Below are positions 1-6,991 of a stretch of 36,561 bases of DNA, piece by piece. The DNA lies in IMG/VR virus record IMGVR_UViG_3300025818_001787, positions 1 to 36,561 of that record; one strand, given 5' to 3'. Under the pieces are notes generated by a model. The model saw nothing but the letters and a program-made list of their open reading frames with translations, was not told the origin of the DNA and did not search any database. Each line of letters starts with the position of its first letter. Position 1 is the first letter of the stretch. The translations under genes were made by a program, and so were the position numbers. Origin of the DNA: a virus.

Positions 1-47
1 TTCTTTGGCATATGGAAGAATGTGATATTGAGGTCTTCAACCCTCAC
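1..47 (-). CDS. Possible start of a further downstream gene (partial)
   Basis: An open frame runs off the left edge. A GTG at 47 would give a protein beginning MRVEDLNITFFHMPK, and an in-frame ATG lies at 11. A purine-rich GGGAAG lies about ten bases upstream of the GTG. It would overlap the end of the preceding gene by a few bases, as is usual in this genome. Only about 15 residues are visible, so no function can be proposed. Confidence 0.35.
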   Translation of the reverse strand, partial: MRVEDLNITFFHMPK

Positions 48-378
48 CATTCTCAGCTTCCCATTTTTCAGATTCCCAGTTGTTGATCAGATTAGAATAT
101 CCAATACCCATGCAACTATATTCATTCAGACTATCCCAAAACGCTTGCACTTCTTGGATATCTTCTTCAGTTAGTTCTGTAACTTCTTCTACACCAAAAT
201 GTTCAAATACATGATTGTATACCCATTCGGTAACTTCCTGATCAATATTCTCTTCAGCTTTGTGGATGCGGGGCCATTTGTATGCCATTTCACGTTCCTC
301 TTTCAGTTTGCGTATTATATAGTTGTGGTAGCGTTCTTGTGAAACGCTACCTTCATCATCATTATGCAACTGTGGCAT
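37..378 (-). CDS. Hypothetical acidic protein, 113 aa
   Basis: I do not recognise this protein. It is soluble, charged and mostly helical by composition, with an acidic middle (VEEVTELTEEDIQEVQ) and no signal peptide or membrane segment. The first ATG at 378 overlaps the end of the DUF932 gene by 17 bases but has no clear ribosome-binding site. An internal ATG at 288 (MAYKW) is preceded by AGAGGA at good spacing and could be the true start, giving 83 residues. It sits in a run of small early-type phage genes downstream of the DUF932 gene. Confidence 0.7.
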   Translation of the reverse strand: MPQLHNDDEGSVSQERYHNYIIRKLKEEREMAYKWPRIHKAEENIDQEVTEWVYNHVFEHFGVEEVTELTEEDIQEVQAFWDSLNEYSCMGIGYSNLINNWESEKWEAENGEG

Positions 379-1330
379 ATTCTACAGCTTTGTTAACCGC
401 TTTCAGTTTACGTGCTTGGTTTACACCGAACCATGATGACTGCATACGAGAGTCGTTGTTGCGACCCATCTTGTGATCTGTCAAGTATGTAACAGAGTTA
501 AGTGCCTGCCACCAAGTACCTTCACCATACTCAGCACCAGGTTGCGTCTCAAGAACTGCATATGCATCACGTGCATTCTTGGTAAGATCATCCATTTTAG
601 TTGGAGCATCCGCAGCCTTGTGAGTGTATGGGAACACTTCGTTGTAGTAGTTCATCAAAGTTTCTTTGGTGAAACGTTTGGTTGACAAGAACTCTGCCAT
701 GTCTTTGTACATGGTGAACTTCTCAGATGCTAGACCCATCTGTTGTTTAACCATCTCGGGATCAAACACTGAACGGTGATTTAGTTTAGTGAAGTTCTTT
801 GACGCAGACTGCAATGAGAACGTCAATGTATTTTTGCAAACAACACGAACAGGTGTAAAGCGAATATCGATTGCCTTACCATACTCATGTGGATTTGAAA
901 ACAACAGGTATGAGTCAACTTGGTCATCACCAAGAATAGCGAATGACTCTTTGACCTTAGCAAGAACAAACACGTTCTTACCACCCTTCAATGAACCAGC
1001 GACATTCATCTCCATATCGCCTGCCATTACATAGTCGTGAAAAAACTCAAATGCCTCAGAGTTTTGTACTGGGTTCCAACCCTCACCAACGTTTGTAAGA
1101 ACCTTATGATCTGTTGAGCGAATCAAAGACTTCTGACCTGTTGGGATGCGATCCCCTTCAAAGTCCACATAGGACTCTACTTCATGAACTGTCCAATCAA
1201 GTCCTGCTTTCTGCATCATTTGCTCAGGTGTCATATCATTTCGAACTTCGACACCTAGTCCATGCCATGGAACATCACCTGCATATGCAAGTTGAGCCTG
1301 ACCATTGATGATTTCTACTTCATGTGCCAT
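362..1330 (-). CDS. DUF932 (TIGR03299-like) phage/plasmid protein
   Basis: This 322-residue protein begins MAHEVEIINGQAQLAYAG and continues DVPWHGLGVEV, the typical N-terminus of the DUF932 phage/plasmid-like family. It has a KVFVLAKV-type core and a basic C-terminus. Family members are common in T4-like marine phages and plasmids and have no established biochemical role, though they often lie near DNA metabolism genes. The start is supported by AAGGAGAA eight bases upstream of the ATG. It is the last large gene of a short minus-strand cluster that begins near the promoter at 1737-1765. The family call is confident; the function is unknown. Confidence 0.85.
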   Translation of the reverse strand: MAHEVEIINGQAQLAYAGDVPWHGLGVEVRNDMTPEQMMQKAGLDWTVHEVESYVDFEGDRIPTGQKSLIRSTDHKVLTNVGEGWNPVQNSEAFEFFHDYVMAGDMEMNVAGSLKGGKNVFVLAKVKESFAILGDDQVDSYLLFSNPHEYGKAIDIRFTPVRVVCKNTLTFSLQSASKNFTKLNHRSVFDPEMVKQQMGLASEKFTMYKDMAEFLSTKRFTKETLMNYYNEVFPYTHKAADAPTKMDDLTKNARDAYAVLETQPGAEYGEGTWWQALNSVTYLTDHKMGRNNDSRMQSSWFGVNQARKLKAVNKAVEYATVA

Positions 1331-1342
1331 AATGTATTCTCC

Positions 1343-1483
1343 TTAAGCAACCATTTCTTTGAAGATTTTGAACAACAGATTTAGCTGTTGTGTTTCAGTC
1401 TTATTCATAAACCCATTAGTGGTGTCAATCGTGACACCGTTTTCAGCTAGAAACTCTAACATTTCTGTAACTTTCTCAGTCAT
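1343..1483 (-). CDS. Small hypothetical protein, 46 aa
   Basis: Short reading frame MTEKVTEMLEFLAENGV..., starting at an ATG with a strong AGGAG ribosome-binding site seven bases upstream. The frame stays open further upstream without a site of that quality, so I take the short form. It is helical and acidic, with no recognised domain. It lies 12 bases before the DUF932 gene and 13 bases after the preceding small gene, so the three are probably co-transcribed from the promoter at 1737-1765. Confidence 0.65.
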   Translation of the reverse strand: MTEKVTEMLEFLAENGVTIDTTNGFMNKTETQQLNLLFKIFKEMVA

Positions 1484-1496
1484 AACAAATCTCCTA

Positions 1497-1706
1497 TTAA
1501 TAAGTGTACTGATTACAAGCGTAACCATCTGAGTCTGCGAGTGCTTGCGATGCAATGTACTCAAAGGTGACAAGTTCGTTTTGCTTTTGCTTAAGCAAAC
1601 GTTCTAATGCCCAAATCGCCATACGCTTCTCATCACTCGCACCTTCGGTCAAGTTGATGATTGCATCTTCAAGGGTCTCGATATCTTGGCAAAGCTGAGT
1701 AGTCAT
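1497..1706 (-). CDS. Small hypothetical protein, 69 aa
   Basis: Begins MTTQLCQDIETLEDAIINL, with AAGGAG nine bases upstream of the ATG at 1706; an upstream in-frame GTG at 1727 lacks a site. The N-terminal half looks like a coiled or helical hairpin (LEDAIINLTEGASDEKRMAIWALERLLKQ is strongly amphipathic). It has no catalytic motif or membrane segment. It is the first gene after the promoter at 1737-1765 and is therefore probably expressed early. Confidence 0.7.
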   Translation of the reverse strand: MTTQLCQDIETLEDAIINLTEGASDEKRMAIWALERLLKQKQNELVTFEYIASQALADSDGYACNQYTY

Positions 1707-1736
1707 ACGAATCACTCCTTTTCTCACTACATTATT

Positions 1737-1765
1737 ATAATAGCAAATACTTAACTTAAAGTCAA
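1737..1765 (-). promoter_or_regulatory. Early sigma70-type promoter
   Basis: On the minus strand: TTGACT at 1765-1760, a 17-base spacer, then TATTAT at 1742-1737. It lies just upstream of the small gene starting at 1706. The -35 box begins an imperfect dyad (CTTGACTTTAAGTTAAG) that recurs at other early promoters in this window. Confidence 0.75.
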
Positions 1766-1768
1766 GTG

Positions 1769-2404
1769 TTAAGCCGCAATATTTTCACGTGCGGCTTCTA
1801 GACGTTTGTATCGAGTCAACCATGCATCTGGTTCTTGGATGCTTTGACGAATAGTCATCTTCAGACCCTGCTCTTTGAAACATTTCTTCAGAAACTTGGC
1901 AGGCTCAGCTCCAATGAACCGACTTGTCAAACGCAGGATGCATTGACGGAATGAGACATCGTGGTGCATGTGACCTGCACAGTGTGCCATCTCATGGAGT
2001 AAAGTATAGGCATCCATACCGTTACGTGCACACAGTTGGATTTTCCAACCATAGGCTCGACCTGCGGTGCGCCCACGGAAACCCGCAACTTCTAGGGTAG
2101 GGATTTTCGCATCACCACCACAAAGTTCTGCCCAAAGCTTTGACTTCAAGACACGCTTCATGAAACGTTCTGCCTCTTTCTGATTATCAAAGTCTTTGAT
2201 ATCGTACTTGTGTTTGGCTTGGAACTTCCACTCAGCTTTGTAAGTCTTAGTCTTTCCACTATCAGTGATAGCAGTTCGACCTGTACGCACTTCACGTTGA
2301 CGTGCAGATGCATAGTTCAAATACTTTTGGATGAGTTCATTATGCCAATGCTCTTTTCTAAGACGTTTGACAGTATCAGATAATGATGGATGATAAACTA
2401 GCAA
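1769..2404 (-). CDS. HExxH metallopeptidase-like protein
   Basis: The C-terminal half holds LLHEMAHCAGHMHHD, an HExxH zinc-binding motif (residues about 137-141) followed by further histidines, as in SprT-like and related metallohydrolases common in phages and actinobacteria. The N-terminal half is basic and lacks a signal peptide, so it probably acts in the cytoplasm. I chose the TTG at 2404 because it follows AGAGGA at nine bases and overlaps the preceding stop by seven bases. A GTG at 2443 would add 13 residues but has no ribosome-binding site. The zinc-protease fold is well supported by the motif; the substrate is unknown. Confidence 0.75.
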   Translation of the reverse strand: MLVYHPSLSDTVKRLRKEHWHNELIQKYLNYASARQREVRTGRTAITDSGKTKTYKAEWKFQAKHKYDIKDFDNQKEAERFMKRVLKSKLWAELCGGDAKIPTLEVAGFRGRTAGRAYGWKIQLCARNGMDAYTLLHEMAHCAGHMHHDVSFRQCILRLTSRFIGAEPAKFLKKCFKEQGLKMTIRQSIQEPDAWLTRYKRLEAARENIAA

Positions 2405-2583
2405 GTTACTTGGTCCTCTCGAGTCATTTGGATCATACCCCACAAGAAAAGACCGTTCTTGTCTTTTTCGTCATAGAGATCATTATAAAGTTGCTTGGCT
2501 TCGCCATAACACATAGCAGCAGAACTAAAGAAGTCACCTTTAGCGTTATTGGCTTTTACGAACCATTTGAAATCATTATTCAT
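2398..2583 (-). CDS. Small hypothetical protein, 61 aa
   Basis: Begins MNNDFKWFVKANNAKGDFFSSAAMCYGEA, preceded by AAGGAG eight bases upstream of the ATG. It is a compact single domain resembling short phage proteins that begin with a beta-strand and a helix (KAKQLYNDLYDEKDKNG-like region). No function is recognised. It is the first gene after the promoter at 2610-2638 and overlaps the start of the metallopeptidase-like gene, so the two are probably translated together. Confidence 0.7.
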   Translation of the reverse strand: MNNDFKWFVKANNAKGDFFSSAAMCYGEAKQLYNDLYDEKDKNGLFLWGMIQMTREDQVTC

Positions 2584-2609
2584 AGCAAATCTCCTTTCCT
2601 TACAGAATC

Positions 2610-2638
2610 ACTATATCAGAGATTTGACTTGAAGTCAA
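2610..2638 (-). promoter_or_regulatory. Early sigma70-type promoter with -35 dyad
   Basis: On the minus strand: TTGACT at 2638-2633, 17 bases, then TATAGT at 2615-2610. The -35 box lies in the near-perfect dyad TTGACTTCAAGTCAA. It is placed to drive the 2398-2583 gene and the metallopeptidase-like gene. Confidence 0.8.
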
Positions 2639-2646
2639 GAAATATT

Positions 2647-3309
2647 TTATTGTGCTAGGGGATTATCCAATGCTTCTTGGAGTTTTTCTGATAAAGATTT
2701 GTCCAGTGCTTTCATGTCAGCTCTTAAATCTTTATCTGATTGACGTATCACGCCTTCAACCTCTCTGATTGATTGTGTTACGTCTTTTTGCAGCTGGTTC
2801 ATCTCGTTACGGATACCTTCGAGTGTATCACCAATGCCAGCTTGTGTATCTTTGATTCTTGCCTCTGATGTTTCGAGATTACTTGAAATGCGATCTCTCA
2901 TATCAGCCATTGTGTCTTGATTTGATTTCAAAGTAAGTCTTAGACGTTCTTCGAATGTATCAAGTTTTTGATATACATCATTGCGTAATGTGCGAACTGT
3001 TTCTTCTGCCCTTGTGACTTGATCCTCAAGAACACGCACAGTTCCTTCGACACGTTCAACATCACTCGCCAAGTCTTTTCTGATCTCGACAGTGTATGCG
3101 ATTGCGTCATCTAGTTTCTGTAGTTGTAGTTCATTGGCAGCTTGGATTTCCTGAATGTCGATGTTCTGGATAATCTCTTTCATATCCATGTAGTCTTTGT
3201 AAAACTCAAAACCACCCCATGCAGCACCACCAAGTGTTGATAGCGCAGTAAGAACGGCAAACATTTTACCGCCCTTAAATGTCATTCCACCGAACTCTAC
3301 CTCTGCCAT
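2647..3309 (-). CDS. Membrane-anchored coiled-coil protein
   Basis: The protein begins MAEVEFGGMTFKGGKM, followed by one hydrophobic segment (MFAVLTALSTLGGAAWGG, about residues 16-33). About 180 residues of heptad-rich, charged sequence follow (RVEGTVRVLEDQVTRAEETV and similar). It looks like a single-pass membrane protein with a long coiled-coil rod; the side of the membrane is not certain. The ATG at 3309 lies two bases after the stop of the upstream small gene and has GGATGG upstream. A start at 3345 is possible but would overlap that gene. Similar membrane-anchored coiled coils are familiar in marine T4-like phages, with no assigned role. Confidence 0.75.
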   Translation of the reverse strand: MAEVEFGGMTFKGGKMFAVLTALSTLGGAAWGGFEFYKDYMDMKEIIQNIDIQEIQAANELQLQKLDDAIAYTVEIRKDLASDVERVEGTVRVLEDQVTRAEETVRTLRNDVYQKLDTFEERLRLTLKSNQDTMADMRDRISSNLETSEARIKDTQAGIGDTLEGIRNEMNQLQKDVTQSIREVEGVIRQSDKDLRADMKALDKSLSEKLQEALDNPLAQ

Positions 3310-3310
3310 T

Positions 3311-3451
3311 TTACCATCCGTACTTCTTCTTTGGATATGTCCCATACACACCTTCAATAGATTTGCCTATTACAGCGATCCCATACCCAACGTAATAACT
3401 AGCTATGAACATACCCACCAAGAATGCGATTCCCAGTAGTATGTTTTTCAT
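3311..3451 (-). CDS. Small membrane protein, 46 aa
   Basis: This short frame begins MKNILLGIAFLVGMFIASYY and ends GTYPKKKYGW, with its stop directly before the next gene. It contains one clear transmembrane segment (residues 4-28) and a basic C-terminal tail. It starts eight bases after the stop of the upstream exported-protein gene, with AGAGAG as a weak ribosome-binding site. It fills exactly the space between its neighbours, which supports it as a real gene. A small membrane protein beside a coiled-coil membrane protein could form a complex, but that is a guess. Confidence 0.65.
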   Translation of the reverse strand: MKNILLGIAFLVGMFIASYYVGYGIAVIGKSIEGVYGTYPKKKYGW

Positions 3452-3459
3452 TTTACTCT

Positions 3460-3882
3460 CTAGTTTTCAAATTGAAGTTCACGAAGTTGTTGTAGTTCTT
3501 TTTCTAACTTCATGACCTCAAGTTCCTTTTTCTTTAGTTCTAACTCGTACAGTCTATTACAATCAATGCGACTTTTAGTCTTTGCTCCTAATGGTATTAC
3601 GATCCTACTATACACCCCAATGTCACCTGTGCGTGTCTCATTGAAGTAGTTGTTCATAGCATCATAATGACCATTACTAATAAGACCTGTAACCCCAAAC
3701 TCCAGAGTTGTTGCAGACCCAATCGCATTCGAACAATCCAAATCACCTGCTCTAAACTTATCTGATTGATAGTTCAATGGTGCTCCTGGTAGAGCAAAGT
3801 TCAACGAGTTGCTTTCAGCAAACGAAGCCGATATCCATATCAATGTGCATATTAGAAATGCTAGTCCATACATAAATCTCAT
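3460..3882 (-). CDS. Exported protein with C-terminal coiled coil
   Basis: A 140-residue protein with a Sec-type signal peptide (MRFMYGLAFLICTLIWISASFA, cleavage after about residue 22). A beta-rich middle includes DIGVYSRIVIPLG, and the helical tail has heptads (YELELKKKELEVMKLEKEL). Two cysteines (DLDCSNA and RIDCNRLY) could form a disulphide in the periplasm. The start overlaps the stop of the upstream gene (TAATG) and has GAGGATGA as ribosome-binding site. It belongs to a block of exported proteins from 3460 to 6405. Its function is unknown, though it is of a type I associate with marine T4-like phages. Confidence 0.75.
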   Translation of the reverse strand: MRFMYGLAFLICTLIWISASFAESNSLNFALPGAPLNYQSDKFRAGDLDCSNAIGSATTLEFGVTGLISNGHYDAMNNYFNETRTGDIGVYSRIVIPLGAKTKSRIDCNRLYELELKKKELEVMKLEKELQQLRELQFEN

Positions 3883-4259
3883 TAATCATCCTCATTCACC
3901 TTAGAGCATATTCGAGACGCAATACCTGTTGAGGTCTCACTACTCTTTAATATTTTAGATACCGTACATATATAATGTACGTCATCTTTATCATCGTCTT
4001 TAACATATATATCAAAGTTTTTCTTATTAAGATATTCGACATATAATAATCTATTAGATGCAACGAATGGAATCGGTTTCCAATCCTTATCAAATACATC
4101 TATCTCATAGTATTCGATATCTTGTCGCCTGTTCCAAAAACTCATTTCAACAACAGAAACACCATCAACGAAAGATGGTTTGATATCAAAATAAGTAGGT
4201 GTCATTTCATGTGCATAAGCACCACTGGCAAATGCCAACAAAGCAATAATAACTCTCAT
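3882..4259 (-). CDS. Exported beta-rich protein, possibly PapD-like
   Basis: A 125-residue protein with a signal peptide (MRVIIALLAFASGAYA) and mature sequence starting HEMTPTYFDIKPSFVDG. The pattern of alternating strands (VSVVEMSFWNRRQDIEYYEIDVFD, then KPIPFVASNRLLYVEYL) and YICTVSK resembles an immunoglobulin-like N-domain of PapD-type periplasmic chaperones. This is a fold-level inference only. Two cysteines (YICT and RICSK) may pair in the periplasm. It lies between two other exported proteins and shares a one-base overlap with the next gene. A plain hypothetical exported protein is the safe call. Confidence 0.7.
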   Translation of the reverse strand: MRVIIALLAFASGAYAHEMTPTYFDIKPSFVDGVSVVEMSFWNRRQDIEYYEIDVFDKDWKPIPFVASNRLLYVEYLNKKNFDIYVKDDDKDDVHYICTVSKILKSSETSTGIASRICSKVNEDD

Positions 4260-4267
4260 AATATTAT

Positions 4268-4765
4268 CTAGTTAGCAATACACTCAGCGGTTGCGATAGC
4301 TGTATAGTTGCCAGCTGGGAAAGATTTCTGATAACCATATTGTGCATTTGATGTAACTTTAAACCAAGTCGTACCTGCCACCGTTAGATCAAACTCTGTC
4401 ACGTTATCGTATTGTACCTTTGCAGCTTCATATCCAGACATGTTAGTATCTGATACTGATGATACTTCTACATCGCCTGTCCATGTCACAGTGTCACTCA
4501 AAGATGGTGATGATGAGAAAGATGTTGGATAAGAAATCTTTGCAGTGTAAAAATCAGCTGATGCAACATCATAACGAATGATTGGTTGTTTACCACCATC
4601 CGCAGGTGTCGTGCTTAGTTCATAAGGATTAGGGTTTCCGTACACACCTTGAATGTCTGTAAAGATAGAACACTTAGATTCTACTGTACCACTAATGGGC
4701 GTGTCAGCTGCACTAACTGTAGTCGCTAAAGTCATAGCAGCTATAGTAAGAGTTATTTTTAACAT
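4268..4765 (-). CDS. Exported pilin-like beta protein
   Basis: A 165-residue protein with a signal peptide (MLKITLTIAAMTLATTVSAA), then PISGTVESKCSIFTD and a serine/threonine-rich beta domain. It ends SFPAGNYTAIATAECIAN. The N-terminal cysteine paired with the C-terminal AEC, and the final alternating strand GNYTAIATA, resemble chaperone-usher pilins or spore-coat-U proteins, but I see no close family motif. The ATG at 4765 has GGAG eight bases upstream; a longer frame to 4810 lacks a site and would disrupt the signal peptide. Nine bases separate it from the possible PapD-like gene downstream. Confidence 0.75.
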   Translation of the reverse strand: MLKITLTIAAMTLATTVSAADTPISGTVESKCSIFTDIQGVYGNPNPYELSTTPADGGKQPIIRYDVASADFYTAKISYPTSFSSSPSLSDTVTWTGDVEVSSVSDTNMSGYEAAKVQYDNVTEFDLTVAGTTWFKVTSNAQYGYQKSFPAGNYTAIATAECIAN

Positions 4766-4766
4766 T

Positions 4767-5648
4767 TTAATCTCCGTATTGTGAGCGTACCATAGTTCTA
4801 TGTTTAGCATCCCCAGCTAAGTTATTCAATGCTCTTCTGTTATCAGGCAATGTTGCGTCTTGCAACACTACGGTTTCTTGATAAACACCACCTGGTATGT
4901 CTTGCGTATAGTATTTATCAAATTGTGGAACGGTAGTTAACTCAATATACATTTGTGTCTGAGAGGTATCTACCAGTTTATCTATTGAAGCTTCAGCGTT
5001 AAGAGCAGCTATATCTTCATCTATTATTTCTTCGTTTTCATCTTGCTCTACTTCATAATCATCCTCTAAGTCCGTTTCGAGACTTAGTTGATATTGAACC
5101 CATTCATCATAATATGGATCGCCCACTTCAGGTTCTTTATCGAGTAATCCATTGTCCTTCAACCATTGATACAATGCGTCATAATATCCTGGACAACTAG
5201 GATCAGTAAGTGGGATATAGCATTCGTCATATCGATATTCATATATTACATTAGGATTGATTACAGAACCTTGTCCTTGAATGCTTATTTCACCATCCCC
5301 CCATAATGTAGTCGATGTTTCTGGTATGACAACTTTCTTGTTTATTGTATTGCCAGGAAGTCCAGACCAATCATCAGTATTACTAAAAATATATTCTCCA
5401 AAGTCTATTGCGTGTTTGTTTCGAATAGTAACCGTAAGATCAGAGTCAGGGTCTTTTTCAGTAGTATATTGATACAACATACCATTGATAGTCAAACCAG
5501 CTTGAGGTGGTAAGACATCTTCCATTCTCCATTGCATGCCATTTGATGCAGCGTTATTAGTAGACCCATATATTACATCAGAGTAACAATAGGAGTAAGA
5601 GACCACCGACAATACCGCCGCCCCAAAGGGTACTCTTAGTTTCACCAT
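4767..5648 (-). CDS. Large exported acidic protein, 293 aa
   Basis: Starts MVKLRVPFGAAVLSVVSYSYCYS, which reads as a Sec signal peptide. A beta-rich region follows (DLTVTIRNKHAIDFGEYIF, TLWGDGEISIQGQGSVINP), then a tyrosine- and acid-rich stretch (ETDLEDDYEVEQDENEE), and a conserved-looking tail (MYIELTTVPQFDKYYTQDIP, then GDAKHRTMVRSQYGD). It is probably a periplasmic or surface protein. Its start overlaps the upstream gene by 71 bases, an unusually long overlap here, but the signal peptide supports that start. The function is unknown. Confidence 0.7.
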   Translation of the reverse strand: MVKLRVPFGAAVLSVVSYSYCYSDVIYGSTNNAASNGMQWRMEDVLPPQAGLTINGMLYQYTTEKDPDSDLTVTIRNKHAIDFGEYIFSNTDDWSGLPGNTINKKVVIPETSTTLWGDGEISIQGQGSVINPNVIYEYRYDECYIPLTDPSCPGYYDALYQWLKDNGLLDKEPEVGDPYYDEWVQYQLSLETDLEDDYEVEQDENEEIIDEDIAALNAEASIDKLVDTSQTQMYIELTTVPQFDKYYTQDIPGGVYQETVVLQDATLPDNRRALNNLAGDAKHRTMVRSQYGD

Positions 5649-6120
5649 TCATCTTATCTTTCTTAGGATTATATCCTGGTTTCTTATTTGCATTCTTTTC
5701 CCAAGCTGCTTTGGCTTGGCTTCCAATCAATCCATCGTATGGACAAGGTGTACCTGCATTCATCATAGCTTCAAATACCTTTTCGTCTTGACACATAGTT
5801 GATACTGCTGCAACTTTCATGCCCATATCGTAAAGAGTCTTTGCGTTTTTTAGTCGCATGCAGTTTTCTTCAGTGAATGTAGTACCTGCACTAATGCCAA
5901 GTATTTGTGTTTGAACTGCACCTGCAACTCCAACAGTACATAGATCAGAGTTCGATGTATTGATGGATGGAGATACTGCTGATGGTGGTGGAGAAATGAC
6001 TTTAGTACGTGAATCAGATGTTGAGTCCACTGTACTTGTGGTAGTCGATTCCGTGACAATAGGTTCAGCGTATGCAGCACTAGCTAAAATAGCTAATATA
6101 GCTAAAACTCTATAGATCAT
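5578..6120 (-). CDS. Exported protein with C-terminal membrane tail
   Basis: A 180-residue protein with an N-terminal signal peptide (MIYRVLAILAILASAAYA) and a low-complexity Ser/Thr/Pro region (residues 20-57). A cysteine-containing helical domain follows (TEENCMRLKNAKTLYDMGMK, STMCQDEKVFEAMMNAGTPC), and the end is very hydrophobic (GGGIVGGLLLLLLL). The four cysteines suggest two disulphides. The closing hydrophobic run could anchor it in the inner membrane or form a surface-exposed tail. It is the first gene of the exported block after the candidate promoter near 6140-6169. Confidence 0.75.
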   Translation of the reverse strand: MIYRVLAILAILASAAYAEPIVTESTTTSTVDSTSDSRTKVISPPPSAVSPSINTSNSDLCTVGVAGAVQTQILGISAGTTFTEENCMRLKNAKTLYDMGMKVAAVSTMCQDEKVFEAMMNAGTPCPYDGLIGSQAKAAWEKNANKKPGYNPKKDKMNGETKSTLWGGGIVGGLLLLLLL

Positions 6121-6139
6121 AGTATGCTCCCTTCATCTT

Positions 6140-6169
6140 TATTTATTATTTCCAAGTTGAGGGTGTCAA
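6140..6169 (-). promoter_or_regulatory. Candidate promoter for the exported-protein block
   Basis: On the minus strand, TTGACA at 6169-6164 is followed by TAATAAATA. The spacer to TAATAA is only 15 bases, so sigma70 use is uncertain. AATAAATA at 6147-6140 differs by one base from the T4 late element TATAAATA. It lies about 20 bases upstream of the 5578-6120 gene. Confidence 0.4.
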
Positions 6170-6180
6170 AAAAATGACAC
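6163..6180 (-). repeat. Short inverted repeat after a stop codon
   Basis: On the minus strand GTGTCA, six T residues, TGACAC directly follows the TGA of the 6181-6405 gene. The loop is all T and no U-tract follows. It could be an mRNA end structure or an operator over the -35 box of the candidate promoter. Confidence 0.5.
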
Positions 6181-6405
6181 TCATAGTTTTTGTTTCTTTT
6201 CTTCAAGCCAGTTAATACATTTGGCATCAACTAACTCATATCCGACCTTCAAGAGATTTTGCTCCTGATATCTCACTTGTGTGTTCATTGCTGCCCAGCA
6301 CATTTCTTCATTTGGGTACTTAAAGTTAGCATTTATTACTTGGCATGTCGCATAACTACGTGGTTGATCTATCAAACATACCATTATTGCTGCTGTGAAT
6401 AACAT
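6181..6405 (-). CDS. Small exported protein, 74 aa
   Basis: Begins MLFTAAIMVCLIDQPRSYATCQVINANF, with a hydrophobic N-terminus of signal-peptide type, and ends with a charged helix (WLEEKKQKL). Three cysteines in the mature part (ATCQ, EMCWAAM, AKCINW) suggest periplasmic disulphides. It has the strongest ribosome-binding site of the region (AGGAGGT) five bases from the ATG and starts nine bases after the stop of the upstream hydroxylase-like gene. It is the first member of the exported cluster. Function unknown. Confidence 0.7.
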   Translation of the reverse strand: MLFTAAIMVCLIDQPRSYATCQVINANFKYPNEEMCWAAMNTQVRYQEQNLLKVGYELVDAKCINWLEEKKQKL

Positions 6406-6414
6406 TGTGACCTC

Positions 6415-6909
6415 CTAACCGTAAACGCATCCAACAATGTGTAGCCTCATACTCTGAGAAGCGTTTACTGCTGTGTGTCGTTTTGTTGTATCTGTCAAAT
6501 AAACTTTCCCTTTTTCTAGATGAAAAGTCTGATTGTCAAAAATCATTACACAATCCTCATTAGTAAGCAAAGGAATATGCACTCGTTTTGTCATATCGTG
6601 ATGAAAAGTGAGACAGGTTTTTGGATTACTTTTCATTAACCTTGTGCGCCGCAATCCATACTTATCGATCAATCTATTGATGTTAGGTATATCAAACAAG
6701 GGGTATTTAAAATATGTTTCAGGGTATTGCAGTTTGTTGAGTCTTTCGACAGACGCAGACCATTCCTCTTTAGGATCGAGATCAGGCTTATGACCCTGCA
6801 ATCCAACTTGATCAATATCTTTCCATCCTTTGCCAAGTGTTACTTTGACAGAGTTAGCTTCTTCAAGTATTTTATGATGGTCTATATCTTCTAAAATATC
6901 AACGTACAT
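6415..6909 (-). CDS. Aspartyl/asparaginyl beta-hydroxylase-like protein
   Basis: A 164-residue protein with the signature of cupin-type Fe(II)/2-oxoglutarate hydroxylases of the aspartyl/asparaginyl hydroxylase group. It has TFHHDMTKRVHIPL (H-x-D with the R-x-H-x-P strand), then a distal KRHTAVNAS and SMRLHIVG supplying the second histidine and the 2OG-binding arginine. Such enzymes oxidise side chains or small molecules with O2 and 2-oxoglutarate; the substrate is unknown. The ATG at 6909 has GAGGAT upstream. It lies just behind the terminator at 6921-6950, so it either starts a new transcript or depends on read-through. It is one of six jelly-roll oxygenase-like genes in the window. Confidence 0.75.
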   Translation of the reverse strand: MYVDILEDIDHHKILEEANSVKVTLGKGWKDIDQVGLQGHKPDLDPKEEWSASVERLNKLQYPETYFKYPLFDIPNINRLIDKYGLRRTRLMKSNPKTCLTFHHDMTKRVHIPLLTNEDCVMIFDNQTFHLEKGKVYLTDTTKRHTAVNASQSMRLHIVGCVYG

Positions 6910-6920
6910 AATATCCTCAA

Positions 6921-6950
6921 ATAAAAATAGGGGGCTAACCATGGCCCCCT
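6921..6950 (-). terminator. Intrinsic terminator after the outer-membrane-like gene
   Basis: On the minus strand AGGGGGC, an eight-base loop, GCCCCCT, then TATTTTTATTT. A seven-pair GC-rich stem with a following T-run lies 40-70 bases after the stop of the 6992-7351 gene. Confidence 0.8.
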
Positions 6951-6991
6951 GCGCACTTATTGAGTAGTGACCCTACTACTATATAGCAAGT

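Noticed and set aside
37-1730. Several plus-strand frames opposite the DUF932 region.
   Set aside because: They lack ribosome-binding sites and lie over a conserved minus-strand gene.
4767-5648. Possible frameshift between the 5578-6120 and 4767-5648 genes because of the 71-base overlap.
   Set aside because: The upstream protein ends in a coherent hydrophobic tail and the downstream one begins with a good signal peptide, so both ends look intact.
6163-6180. GTGTCA-T6-TGACAC as an intrinsic terminator.
   Set aside because: The T-run is in the loop, not after the stem, and no U-tract follows.
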